From: Winogradskyella marincola
GTDB taxonomy: Bacteria; Bacteroidota; Bacteroidia; Flavobacteriales; Flavobacteriaceae
Assembly: GCF_029624125.1 (NCBI RefSeq)
Contig: NZ_JARSBN010000001.1
Coordinates: 575,901-639,900 of the forward strand
Length of the DNA stretch: 64,000 bases
Direction: 5' to 3'
Below, piece after piece: positions 8,340-17,500 of this stretch. Position 1 is the stretch's first letter. Each line of letters opens with the position of its first letter. The position numbers and the translations under genes were made by a program. Under the pieces are notes generated by a model. It did not search any database. It was given only the letters and a program-made list of their open reading frames with translations, and had not been told where the DNA came from.

Positions 8340-9443
8340 CTATGACATTAAACGTATTACCTTATTTATATTTTTCTCTACATCATGTTCAGACACTGCA
8401 TAGTTATATGCTTTTTGCCCCATAGCTTTTCTTAACTCACTGTTTTGCAAAAGTATTTCAATTTTTTCTGCTAACAGGTCTACAGTTGGACATACATACC
8501 CTATTTTTTTGGTTGTTAATATGTGGTCTGGATTAGAATTCATACTCAAAACCACTACTTTACGCATCCAAGCCTGCACAAAGGTATTCGAAAACCCTTC
8601 AAAATCACTTGTATTTACAAGGATATGTGATTTTAAAAGCAACTTATTAACTTCTTTATTAGACATTTCACCAAGGTATTCGAAATTTTCAAATCTAAGA
8701 CAAGATTTATTTAACAACACCTTATAGTCATCTGTTCCCCTACCTATCATCTTAAAATTAATGTTTGAAAAACTTCTTAATCTTTCAACTAATTGAATAA
8801 AAAGTTCAGGTCGTTTTAGCTTTTTAAAATTAGCGATCCATAACACATTTATCGGAGATCTTTCTTTACGAATATCTTCTTCATTTACAAACTCTGTAGA
8901 TTGATTGACTTTAACCCCTTCTCTATTATACTTCCCTTTAAGCCTTTGCGCTTGGAAATTATTTTGAACTAAAACAAAAGTAGCTTTCTTGTACGACCTG
9001 TTTGCGTAATACCTTTCTACTATGTTAAAAGGCTTTAAAAGCAAGTTTACATTTTTTATAACTTTCAAATCATTATCAGAAGCCACTGCGCAAATGTATT
9101 TACAATCGTTTGATAAAGAATAGTCAGCAGCAAAGCCACCCCAAGATGAATATAATCTTGTATAAATAGCATCTGGTTTTATCTCGTTTAATTTTTTCTC
9201 TAATTGTGCTTTGTATAAAAACCATCTTTGCCCAAATGTCTTTTTTATCTTTATTGCATGTAATGGATGCAATTGAACATTGAGAATGTTTTTGTAGGGG
9301 ATTTTTTTATCTTCAAACACATAGTGTACTTCGTAGCCTGCAGTCTTTAGATGCTTTATTAAATAATAAATCTGTAGCTCTGCACCACCCATAGCTTGCT
9401 CCCAGTATGCTGGATGCATAACAACAACCCTTTTACCTATCAT
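8340..9443 (-). CDS. Glycosyltransferase family 4 protein
   Basis: This 367-residue GT4 enzyme has an N-terminal PAYWEQAMGGAELQ (11-24) with the conserved GGAE loop. In the donor domain it has NVLWIANFKKLKRPE (199-213) and NTSDFEGFSNTF (277-288), the E-x7-E-type region. Its length is usual for the family. The acceptor domain loop WGGFAAD (101-107) is also family-like. It is read just after an acyltransferase gene (one-base overlap) and just before another glycosyltransferase. No sugar can be assigned. Confidence 0.88.
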   Translation of the reverse strand: MIGKRVVVMHPAYWEQAMGGAELQIYYLIKHLKTAGYEVHYVFEDKKIPYKNILNVQLHPLHAIKIKKTFGQRWFLYKAQLEKKLNEIKPDAIYTRLYSSWGGFAADYSLSNDCKYICAVASDNDLKVIKNVNLLLKPFNIVERYYANRSYKKATFVLVQNNFQAQRLKGKYNREGVKVNQSTEFVNEEDIRKERSPINVLWIANFKKLKRPELFIQLVERLRSFSNINFKMIGRGTDDYKVLLNKSCLRFENFEYLGEMSNKEVNKLLLKSHILVNTSDFEGFSNTFVQAWMRKVVVLSMNSNPDHILTTKKIGYVCPTVDLLAEKIEILLQNSELRKAMGQKAYNYAVSEHDVEKNINKVIRLMS

Positions 9444-10165
9444 TACTCTATACCTGCTTTTCTTAAAAAATCATCAAACCCATCAAAGACAGGTTTATTA
9501 TTAACCTTGTAATGACCATAGGCTTTACCTAATTGTCTCTTTATTGGTAATTTCTCATGAAGTTCATCTCCTTTTAGAAACAACGGGAACTCTTCCCAGA
9601 ATTCTTCGATTTTTGGTTTTCGATTAAATCGCTCGTGAATACTCCTTGCATAATCTAAGGCTTGTTGAACAGATTCTATTTTTCTTCTCTCATAATACTC
9701 TTCAATTGTACAAATCACCTTAGCAGGTACACCAACTGCGACTGAATTTGCAGGAATACTTCTCGTTACAACTGAACCAAAACCTATTATACAATTATCA
9801 CCAATCTCAACATTCATAAGAACCGTGCAATTGCGACCAAAATAGACATTATTACCTACCTTAATTCTTCCAGATTTAGGCATAAACTCATTATATAGAT
9901 TTTTTAATACATAGAACGCACCGTCATGTGTTACTAAAGTTAAATTTTTATTCACTCTAACATTATTCCCTATCTCAATCAACGAAGGTCTTGTAATATC
10001 TATAGAAATCGACTTTACATCTGGCGTCATGAATATATCATTTCCTATTTTTATTCCTTTTTTTCTTAAAAATTTAATATAGCGTTTGGGTGAAGTCCGT
10101 GCCCAACGTAGTTTAAGATTTTCAATTTTTGATTTCAGTTTATTCTTTCCACTCATAACATCCAT
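9443..10165 (-). CDS. Left-handed beta-helix (hexapeptide) acyltransferase
   Basis: This 240-residue protein contains isoleucine-patch hexapeptide repeats over about residues 36-150 (IGNDIFM, IEIGNNVRV, IKVGNNVYFG, VEIGDNCIIGFGSVV), interrupted by a loop containing TLVTHDGAF whose His may be catalytic. IPANSVAVGVPAKVI ends the helix as in sugar O-acetyltransferases. A 90-residue C-terminal extension rich in charged and aromatic residues follows. It probably O-acetylates a sugar of the repeat unit using acetyl-CoA. An ATG three codons downstream (10156) is an alternative start. A 67-base gap separates it from the serine-acetyltransferase-like gene upstream. Confidence 0.85.
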   Translation of the reverse strand: MDVMSGKNKLKSKIENLKLRWARTSPKRYIKFLRKKGIKIGNDIFMTPDVKSISIDITRPSLIEIGNNVRVNKNLTLVTHDGAFYVLKNLYNEFMPKSGRIKVGNNVYFGRNCTVLMNVEIGDNCIIGFGSVVTRSIPANSVAVGVPAKVICTIEEYYERRKIESVQQALDYARSIHERFNRKPKIEEFWEEFPLFLKGDELHEKLPIKRQLGKAYGHYKVNNKPVFDGFDDFLRKAGIE

Positions 10166-10232
10166 TTTTCAATGTAAGAGCCAACTTTTATCACCCTTAC
10201 TGTTTTATCATACCACCTTTTATTTACATAAA

Positions 10233-10769
10233 TCATAAAATATTATTTATATACCCCATAGTTGCGTTTGCCTTTTGAGTAATTTTAGCTGGATTTCCAA
10301 TAACTAAAGAGTTATCTGGGACATCCACATTGAGATATGCATTAGGAGCTATCAACACATTATTCCCTACTGTAATCTTACCAACAATTACAGTACCCGT
10401 TCCAATCCATACATTATTTCCTATCTTAGGTACACCTTTATACTTACCTCTATTTGAGACACCAATTGTTGTTGAGTGAGCTATGTTACAATTTTCACCA
10501 ATTTGCACTTTAGGGTTAATTACAATAGTACCAAAATGACCTATATAAAAGCCTGAACCTATTTTAGTTTCTATTTTTATTTGATAGCCATACTTGATTC
10601 TAAGTCTACTTAACCTATATCGGTAATACAGACCTAATACTTTATTATCTTTATATTTAGAGGCCTTTCTAAAGTAATACATAAACTTAAATCCTGGTAT
10701 TTTTTTGCCTTGCCTAATTTTGGTTTGACCTCCATATCTAAATAGGTCAGCTTTTATGATTTTATTCAT
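10233..10769 (-). CDS. Serine acetyltransferase-like hexapeptide acyltransferase
   Basis: This 178-residue protein has a basic N-terminal helical segment and a left-handed beta-helix from about residue 75 (SGFYIGHFGTIVINPKVQIGENCNIAHSTTIG). GVPKIGNNVWIGTGTVIVG and NSLVIGNPAKI at the end match the short CysE-like acyltransferases often found in polysaccharide loci. True CysE proteins have a longer helical N-terminus, so a sugar acetyltransferase role is more likely than cysteine synthesis. It is flanked by short spacers (67 and 123 bases), looser than the rest of the operon. Confidence 0.82.
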   Translation of the reverse strand: MNKIIKADLFRYGGQTKIRQGKKIPGFKFMYYFRKASKYKDNKVLGLYYRYRLSRLRIKYGYQIKIETKIGSGFYIGHFGTIVINPKVQIGENCNIAHSTTIGVSNRGKYKGVPKIGNNVWIGTGTVIVGKITVGNNVLIAPNAYLNVDVPDNSLVIGNPAKITQKANATMGYINNIL

Positions 10770-10892
10770 ATATAGTTGTTTCTATGTGCTAATTAAGATA
10801 AATGTCTAATAGATAGATTCCAAATATTTCATTTTTACTAGCAGCAGACAGCATCTTTAATTTCAATACTATTTTAGAACACATTACAATCA

Positions 10893-12320
10893 TCACTTTC
10901 TATTTAACATAAGTTTTAACTTTGAGAAAACCTCATAAAATGTACGATTCTTAACCATCACATTAACAACAATATAAACAATAATATAAAAGCCAATAGA
11001 AATCATTAAGCTCATTAGAAAATTATGATGACCAAATTTATATAGAACAAGGCACATTACCATCAAGGCAATACCTGGCGCTAACAATTGAACTGCCAAA
11101 ATCTTGAACTGTTCATAAGGATAAAACTTAATATACTTTCCACAAACAAAAACACTTACCACAGCCGCTATTGTTCTTGCTATAATTTGTCCTATCAAAA
11201 TAATTTCAATTGAAAATGTGTAGGTTATCAACAACATCAACAGTAACAATCCATTTCTCAAAAACGTAAGGTTGCGATATATATGAGGTTTGTTTTCTAT
11301 CTTAACAATGTTTGAGTTAATAGTAACAAGTGGTTGTAATAGAAAAGAAATTAAAACTAATTGCAAAAGAGGAGCCGTTGGCAACCACTGTGTCCCAAAA
11401 ACAAAGCCCATAATAGATTTTGCTGCACCTATTATAAATGCACTTATTGCAAAATGTACAAACAGAAAATAATTGAGCAGATTCTTATACATTTTAAGTC
11501 GCTTAACCCTATTCTGTTCTTTTGCCAACAGAGAATAAGAGGTTGTTAACACAATCCCATTGATGCTTTGGAAACTAATTTTATTGATTTTTTCTGCTTG
11601 ATTGTAAAAACCTAAAGCCGACGCACTATGAAACTTACCAATAAACACTGCATACAAATTGGCTCCTATTTGGTTTGTAAAGTAAGATACCAACATATTG
11701 TTTCCAAACTTACGCATAACCTTATACGTTTTCCAATCAAAATACCATTTGGGCCACCATGCATTGACCACAGTCAACATTATCAATGTAGCTACACCCA
11801 TTGTTAACACCTGACCAACCAATGCCCAGTATCCATAATTATATAATGCCATTAGGTAACCTACTATTAGCCCTACTAAAGCACTAACTATTTGAATAAT
11901 GGCCATATTCTTAAACTCCAATGCTTTTCGCATTCTCGTAAACTCCGATAAGCTCAATGCTTTTACAATGATATTTAGTCCTAGTACCCTTGTGATTACA
12001 ACAAGTTCCGACTCTTCATAAAACTGTGCTATCCATGGAGCTGCAATATATAGTATAGTATAGAAGAGCACTCCAAACACAATATTATGCACAAAGACAA
12101 CCGAAAATTCTTTAGATGTAGATTTAGGATCTCTGATGAGATAATCAGCAAAACCAGATTCTGTAAAATTCATAGCTATGCTCATAAAAATTGCCAACAT
12201 AGCTACAAGCCCATAGTCATCTGGTGTTAGCAGACGTGCAATAAGCACATTCCCAATAAAACTTATGATTTGGGTTCCAAAACGCTGTATAGCACTCCAT
12301 AAATAATGATAACCTCTCAT
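10893..12320 (-). CDS. Polysaccharide flippase, PST/Wzx type (MOP superfamily)
   Basis: This 475-residue polytopic protein has about 12-14 membrane segments. Its N-terminus (WSAIQRFGTQIISFIGN, then LIARLLTPDDYGLVAM) is characteristic of the PST branch of the MOP flippases. These move undecaprenyl-linked repeat units across the inner membrane, so this is the expected partner of the Wzy/ligase-like protein at 5907-7193. The ESGFADYLIRD segment after the second helix is also family-like. One base of overlap with the upstream acyltransferase gene points to co-translation. Confidence 0.88.
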   Translation of the reverse strand: MRGYHYLWSAIQRFGTQIISFIGNVLIARLLTPDDYGLVAMLAIFMSIAMNFTESGFADYLIRDPKSTSKEFSVVFVHNIVFGVLFYTILYIAAPWIAQFYEESELVVITRVLGLNIIVKALSLSEFTRMRKALEFKNMAIIQIVSALVGLIVGYLMALYNYGYWALVGQVLTMGVATLIMLTVVNAWWPKWYFDWKTYKVMRKFGNNMLVSYFTNQIGANLYAVFIGKFHSASALGFYNQAEKINKISFQSINGIVLTTSYSLLAKEQNRVKRLKMYKNLLNYFLFVHFAISAFIIGAAKSIMGFVFGTQWLPTAPLLQLVLISFLLQPLVTINSNIVKIENKPHIYRNLTFLRNGLLLLMLLITYTFSIEIILIGQIIARTIAAVVSVFVCGKYIKFYPYEQFKILAVQLLAPGIALMVMCLVLYKFGHHNFLMSLMISIGFYIIVYIVVNVMVKNRTFYEVFSKLKLMLNRK

Positions 12321-12904
12321 TAAGCTCGTTTTCCGATAGACTTAGCTGGCACTCCACCAAAAACCATATACTCAGGTATACTTTTATTAACCACCGCGCC
12401 CGCAGCTACTACAGCTCCTTTTCCTATTACCACTCCATCTAGTATCGTAACATTAGCACCAATCCATACATCATCACCAATTGTTATACCTTCAGATGAC
12501 ATCCCTTGTTTTTTTATAAGTTGACTTGCTTCTTTAAAATTATGATTAGAACCTACAATAACACAATTAGGTGCTATGGAACAATATTTTCCAATGACAA
12601 CATTATCTAACACACACGTATTTCTATTGATTGTTGTACCCTCACCTATAACAACAGCTTTTTGCGATCTAATCAAAACATTTTCATGAATAAATACCTT
12701 GCTTCCTATGATTGTATTTTTCCCTCTCAATTTAGAGTTCTCCATAATATGGATATTATCACCAAACTTTAAAGCACCACTTAAACTAACGCCTTTACCA
12801 AAATAGACCTTGTTTATTTTTCCAAAAAGCAATAAGGATCTAAGCTTAGACTTAAAACTTTGCCATTCTACTTTAACCTTATTTTCAATTCTTATTGCTA
12901 ACAT
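12320..12904 (-). CDS. Hexapeptide-repeat sugar O-acyltransferase
   Basis: This 194-residue protein is built of hexapeptide repeats from about residue 35 to 175 (VSLSGALKFGDNIHIM, TIIGSKVFIHENVLI, VVIGKYCSIAPNCVIVG). SNHNF at about 114-118 supplies the likely catalytic His, and VFGGVPAKSIG closes the helix. It resembles WbbJ/LacA-type acetyltransferases and the third such enzyme in this locus. It is the first gene of the visible minus-strand polysaccharide operon, and a 677-base gene-poor stretch lies upstream. I found no consensus flavobacterial promoter directly before it on the minus strand. Confidence 0.85.
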   Translation of the reverse strand: MLAIRIENKVKVEWQSFKSKLRSLLLFGKINKVYFGKGVSLSGALKFGDNIHIMENSKLRGKNTIIGSKVFIHENVLIRSQKAVVIGEGTTINRNTCVLDNVVIGKYCSIAPNCVIVGSNHNFKEASQLIKKQGMSSEGITIGDDVWIGANVTILDGVVIGKGAVVAAGAVVNKSIPEYMVFGGVPAKSIGKRA

Positions 12905-13150
12905 AGACTATTGCACTAGTGATTAACTTATAACCAATACCAACTCACCACTCAAAAAAAGAAGCAAACCACTTCTTATCCTTAAGAAACATCATGCAAA
13001 ACTAAAACATTTCTCTTAGCATCATAATAAAGCTAACTTTAAATTAAAGCAAATGATAAGTTTACATTAGTGTTTATGCTCTAACCTTCAGCAAAAAAAT
13101 CAATAAAAGTTGAAAAAAATCAGTAATTTTGCACTAACACACTATCGATT

Positions 13151-13218
13151 TGAGTGGGTAAGAAACGCTCAAGGCCAAGATAGCTTTAGCCTAAAAAACA
13201 AGGATCCTAACTCGCTTT
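13151..13218. repeat. Relic copy of HU-like gene 3' end (direct repeat, copy A)
   Basis: This stretch aligns with 13524-13594 in the same orientation over about 68 bases, with a handful of substitutions and a small indel. The shared blocks include GGTAAGAAAC, CTCAAGGCCAA and GGATCCTAACTCGCTTT. In the functional copy the last block encodes the final Lys-Ala-Ser and the TAG stop of the HU-like protein. Here the same codons survive, but the frame ends at once upstream, and one arm of the terminator hairpin is missing. It is therefore a truncated duplicate, probably the remains of a second HU-like gene or of an integration event at the gene's 3' end. Confidence 0.8.
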
Positions 13219-13231
13219 TTAGGCTTTTTTT
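13189..13231 (+). terminator. Plus-strand intrinsic terminator-like hairpin
   Basis: A perfect 9-base inverted repeat GCCTAAAAA (13189-13197) and TTTTTAGGC (13216-13224) with an 18-base loop is followed on the plus strand by seven T residues (13225-13231). On the minus strand there is no T run, so the element works for plus-strand transcription. No plus-strand gene lies upstream, which raises the possibility of a short untranslated RNA. Confidence 0.55.
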
Positions 13232-13518
13232 ATGCCTTTTTACAAAAGGTGCTGTACGCTACACCTAAAGACGCTGAACTTTTATCTAAAAGGTGCTGAA
13301 CTTACCATAAAAAGTTGCGGTGCTTTTGCTTGTAAGTTGCGGGAGTTTTGAGAATTGCTCGATTTTTTAATGATGGATTATGTGTAATGATGTAGCTAAT
13401 AAAAGTGCTGCTAGATTTCCTCTTTAGTCTAACCCTAAAATCTTGTCTAATATTATTATAAGATTCCTGCTTTACGCCTCCGCTAAAGCTTCAGCGAACG
13501 TGGACGCAGAAATAAAAA

Positions 13519-13548
13519 GGCCTTGAGCGGTAAGAAACACTCAAGGCC
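13519..13548 (-). terminator. Rho-independent terminator of the HU-like gene
   Basis: On the minus strand, GGCCTTGAGTG and CGCTCAAGGCC form an 11-base stem with one wobble pair and an 8-base loop. A T-rich tract (TTTTTATTTC) follows immediately. It lies 33 bases past the HU-like stop codon, the usual place for an intrinsic terminator. Confidence 0.85.
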
Positions 13549-13594
13549 AACATAGCTCTAGACTAATAAAAAAAACGGATCCTAACTCGCTTTC
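13524..13594. repeat. Direct repeat, copy B (functional 3' end of the HU-like gene)
   Basis: This is the partner of the relic at 13151-13218. It contains the last codons and stop of the HU-like gene plus most of its terminator hairpin. The two copies start 373 bases apart in direct orientation. Confidence 0.8.
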
Positions 13595-13965
13595 TTATAA
13601 GTTAAATTGGTAAGTAACTGGCGTAAACGTTTACCTGGTCTAAACAAAATACGTGATTTTGTAATTAAACCTGCGTTTACCTCAGCTTCAGTGTCTACTC
13701 CTTCTGAGCTAAGACCGACCTGAAAATTACCTAAACGCCCGAGTCTTACAATACGACCTGCATCTAAAGACTGAATAATGTTTCGCTCTAATGAGAGCAA
13801 CACAGCATAACAATCCGATTCGGTTACCGTACACTCGTACGCAATTTGCTCTGCGAGCATGTCTAAATCTACTTCGCCATCAGCTATAGCTGCTGCGTAG
13901 TACTTCTCAGGCAATGCTATATCCTGAGGATTTCTTTTGGCTTGCGCCTTAAATTTTACTGCCAT
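13582..13965 (-). CDS. HU-like (histone-like) DNA-binding family protein
   Basis: This 127-residue basic protein has the Bacteroidota HU-like pattern. A 45-residue N-terminal part (MAVKFKAQAKRNP, LPEKYYAA) precedes an HU/IHF core with LAEQIAYECTVTESDCYAVL helices (about 37-56), the GRIVRLGRLGNFQV turn (74-87) and a C-terminal FRPGKRLRQLL segment (109-119). Such proteins bind and bend DNA or act as nucleoid-associated factors. They are often multicopy and found near surface-polysaccharide loci in this phylum. It is monocistronic with a strong terminator, and a partial duplicate of its 3' end lies about 370 bases away. The start was chosen at the ATG giving the family-typical MAVKF start. Confidence 0.85.
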   Translation of the reverse strand: MAVKFKAQAKRNPQDIALPEKYYAAAIADGEVDLDMLAEQIAYECTVTESDCYAVLLSLERNIIQSLDAGRIVRLGRLGNFQVGLSSEGVDTEAEVNAGLITKSRILFRPGKRLRQLLTNLTYKKAS

Positions 13966-14592
13966 AGGCTTTAAAAAAATTTAATTATTAAATATATACT
14001 TATATGCAGTACACTGTGTATCAGCGCCTTCACAACACTTACAAAGATGCAAATTATTTTTAGGCGTCTAAAAGAAAGTTTTTAACAAATTATAGGCGCA
14101 TTTTTTATCAATAAACTCACCTTAAACCCTTGTAAAACATAGCATAAAACAACATTATGGACTCTTCAAACCCAAAAGCAAAGACCACCACCCTTTATAA
14201 GTCTATTTATAACTATCAACATATTTCACCCAAAATCAAGCCCTACACCACCCAAAAAGCCAAAACACTTCTAAAAATCAAATATTTACATCACAACTCT
14301 AATCTTGCTTCTTAAATTTCAATACAGAGCAACACCAACACCCCTAAACTGATGAAATCTTATTTTTTAAAACAAAAAGATGATTTAAACTCAAAAAAAT
14401 AACCATTCAACAAAGAACAACACCCATTTATTAACGTTTTCATTGTCAACTCAATTTTATTTATATATTTGTTTTCGCCCTTAACAAAAAACTCAACCCA
14501 CAGTTAAGGTCTCCCAAAGATTCCGTTTTTCTTACCTACCCAGACCATCACCTTTATGGTGTGATGCATTTACTATTAACTAATCTATCATT
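13966..14592. other. Intergenic region upstream of the large T9SS protein
   Basis: This is a 627-base AT-rich divergent spacer. It contains a clear plus-strand promoter at 14443-14471 and a 5' untranslated leader of about 115 bases. The leader includes a small imperfect hairpin near 14547-14568 (ATCACC and GGTGTGAT). A 52-codon open frame at 14157-14315 exists, but nothing supports it as a gene. No other feature was seen. Confidence 0.6.
14443..14471 (+). promoter_or_regulatory. Flavobacterial sigma-A promoter of the large T9SS protein
   Basis: A TTG (-33 element) at 14443-14445 and TATATTTG (-7 element, consensus TAnnTTTG) at 14464-14471 are separated by 18 bases. Both match the Bacteroidota housekeeping promoter. 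The -33 element is embedded in CATTGTCAA, which recurs with identical spacing at 23679-23709. Confidence 0.75.
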
Positions 14593-17500
14593 ATGAAGAA
14601 AAACTTTTTTTTATTGACCTCACTGTTTGCCCTAACATTTCTATGGCAAAGTAACGCACAGTATTTTTCTGAAAGCTTTGAAAACGCTGGCGCCTTTCCT
14701 TCTGGATGGACGTTAACAAACGGAACTAATGATTGGGATATCGACCAAGGAAATGACAACGGCCCTGGAAGCGCCCAAGATGGTACATATAGTGCCTTTT
14801 TTAATGACTTTGACTATTCCGGAGGCACTGAAGCTGAAATGATAACACCAAACATTGATTTATCTTCTGCAACAGCGCCCTTATTAAAATTTTGGTATTG
14901 GGATGATGGCGGAGCTGACACTGTAGAAGTATTAGTCTCTACAGACGGTTCTACATACACTTCCGAATACACCACACCTACAGTAGTGAGCTCTTGGAGT
15001 GAAATCACTGTTGATTTATCTGCGTATGCTGGCAATGCCACAGTTACAGTTTCGTGGAAAGGCACGAGCATATATGGCTACGACAATCCGCATGTTGACA
15101 ACATCTCTATAGAAGAAGCACCTACTTGCCCAGCCCCATCTGGACTAACCTTAGATAACGTAACAGATACCACTGCCAACATAAGCTGGACAACTAATGG
15201 GAGTGAAACGGACTGGGAAATTGTAGTGCAAGCAGATGGCACAGGAGCACCAAGCGGCTCTGGTACAGCAACCACAAACAATCCTTACACAGCAATGAGC
15301 TTAACCGCTAACACCTCTTACGAAGTATATGTAAGAGCATTTTGCGGAGTCAGCGATTATAGTGAGTGGATTGGCCCTTTAGATTTTACTACTACATGCT
15401 CCATTTATACAGCACCTTTTACTGAAGATTTTGAAAGCATCTCATCCGGACAACCAGATTGCTGGTCTATTGATGGCACAACATCCTCAAGTTCTTACCA
15501 CTTTAGCAGCTACGCTACTGGGTACTCTGGCAGAGGTATGCGCTTTAATTCATACTACAATTCTAATGGTTATACATCAGAGCTGATATCACCTACCATT
15601 GATGCTTCTGGCTTATCTTCTATGCGATTGAAGTTTTATTACAAAAATCCAACTGGAGGAAATTTTGAAGTTTTGATTTCCACAGATGGAGGTTCTAACT
15701 ATACGTCATTAGAAACGGGGTTAACCGGACAAACAGATTGGATTGAAAAAACCTATGATGTTACAACATACATTTCAAACTCAATAAAATTAAAATTCAT
15801 TGGCACCAGTAATTACGGTTCTGGCGATGCTTATATATACCTAGACGAAGTTGCTTTAGAAGAAACACCTTCTTGCATTGAACCTTCTGATATAACACTT
15901 GATAATGTAACATCGGAAACAGCTCAAATTAGCTGGACGGCTAATAATGGAGAATCTGATTGGGAAATTGTAGTTCAGGCTGATGGCACAGGCACACCAA
16001 GTGGTTCTGGCACTGCTACAACCGACAATCCTTATACAGCTATGAGCTTATCAAGCAACACGGCTTATGAAGTTTATGTAAGATCTAGTTGTGGTGGAGA
16101 CCTCAGCGCTTGGACTGGTCCTTTAGATTTTACAACAGATTGCTCTACATTTACAGCACCTTACACCGAAGATTTTGACAGTACAGCTACAGGCAGTTCC
16201 TCTAACCCTACCGTACCAAGTTGCTGGTCGTTTATAGATGAAGGGGTTGGATATGGCTATGTAAATTCTACTGGTGCAAATTCTTTTTACATGTATAATT
16301 CTTATGACTCTACTGGAAACTATATTCTTGTAAGTCCGAGCACAACAGACTTATCCTCTGGACTAAACAGAGTGTCATTTGATGTCGATGGTAGCACAGG
16401 TCAAGTCCTATCTTTAGGAACAATGTCTGATGCAACAGACCCTTCAACATTTACTGAAATACAAGCTATTACTCTTGCTACTGATGATTATGAGAGTTAC
16501 ACCATTACTATTCCTGCTGGAAGTGATATGCATTTAGCCTTTAAACATGGACAAACAGGAACTTATGACGGCTATTTTTTAGATAATATTTTAATTGAAC
16601 CGCTCCCTTCGTGTCTTGAATCTACTGATTTAACCATAGACAGCTTTACAGACACAGAAGCCACAATTAGCTGGACAGCCAACAACGGAGAAACCGATTG
16701 GGAAATCGTAGTACAAGCTGCCGGCACCGGAGAGCCTGGTGGTTCTGGTACAGCGACAACAAACAACCCTTACACAGCATCTGGCTTAACGAGCAACACA
16801 GCATACGAAGTTTACATAAGAGCTTTTTGTGGAGGTAGCGATTACAGTGCTTGGACAGGCCCTGTTAACTTTACAACAGCCTGCTCTACATTAACCCCAG
16901 AATACACTCAGGATTTTACAACATTTTTAGACGCCTGCTGGGAACAAGCTGCTGACGGTGACCTTACCTCAGGCCCTGCTTCTACAGGATCTAGTAATTG
17001 GTATAGCGAAGAGTTTGCGCATTCCACTACAAGTGGTGGTGGCGCTGTGAACATAAATATATATGGCAGTAATGATATCGAGTGGTTACTTTCTCCTTAT
17101 TTTGATCTGTCTGCTGGTGGTTACAACATTGTTGTAGATGTAGCACTTACAGATTATAACGACACGACTCTATACGACGGTTTTGATACTGACGACGAGG
17201 TACGTCTTGTGTACTCTACAGACGGCACCAACTGGGTTACTTTAGAAACCTGGAATCAAGACAATACCCCTTCTGTTTCTGGTGAAACCGTATCTTTCGA
17301 TATCTCACCGTTAACAGATAGTAACGTACAATTTGCTTTTTATGTTGCTGAAAACACTGGCGGAAGTATGGATATAGAATTCCATATCGATAACTTTAAC
17401 ATAAGCGCTATATCACCTACAGATACTGCAGACTTTATAAACCTGCAATGGCCAGGCACAGCAAACATAATACCTGGAGGCTCATTTACAGCTTACGCAC

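Larger units (their letters stand above)
12905..13581. other. Gene-poor spacer between polysaccharide operon and HU-like gene
   Basis: No convincing coding sequence was found in these 677 bases. The stretch holds a relic copy of the HU-like gene's 3' end (13151-13218), a plus-strand terminator-like hairpin ending in seven T (13189-13231), and the terminator of the HU-like gene (13519-13548). It also holds a near-palindrome at about 13476-13492 (CGCTAAAGCTTCAGCG) in an unusually GC-rich patch. The left part (12905-13120) is AT-rich and should contain the operon promoter, but a clear TTG/TAnnTTTG pair is not visible on the minus strand. Confidence 0.6.

Noticed and set aside
14157..14315. 52-codon ORF (MDSSNPKAKTTT...) in the spacer before the large T9SS gene
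   Set aside because: No TAnnTTTG promoter before it, no signal peptide or recognisable motif, Lys/Thr-rich composition as expected from AT-rich noncoding DNA, and it ends before the real promoter at 14443.
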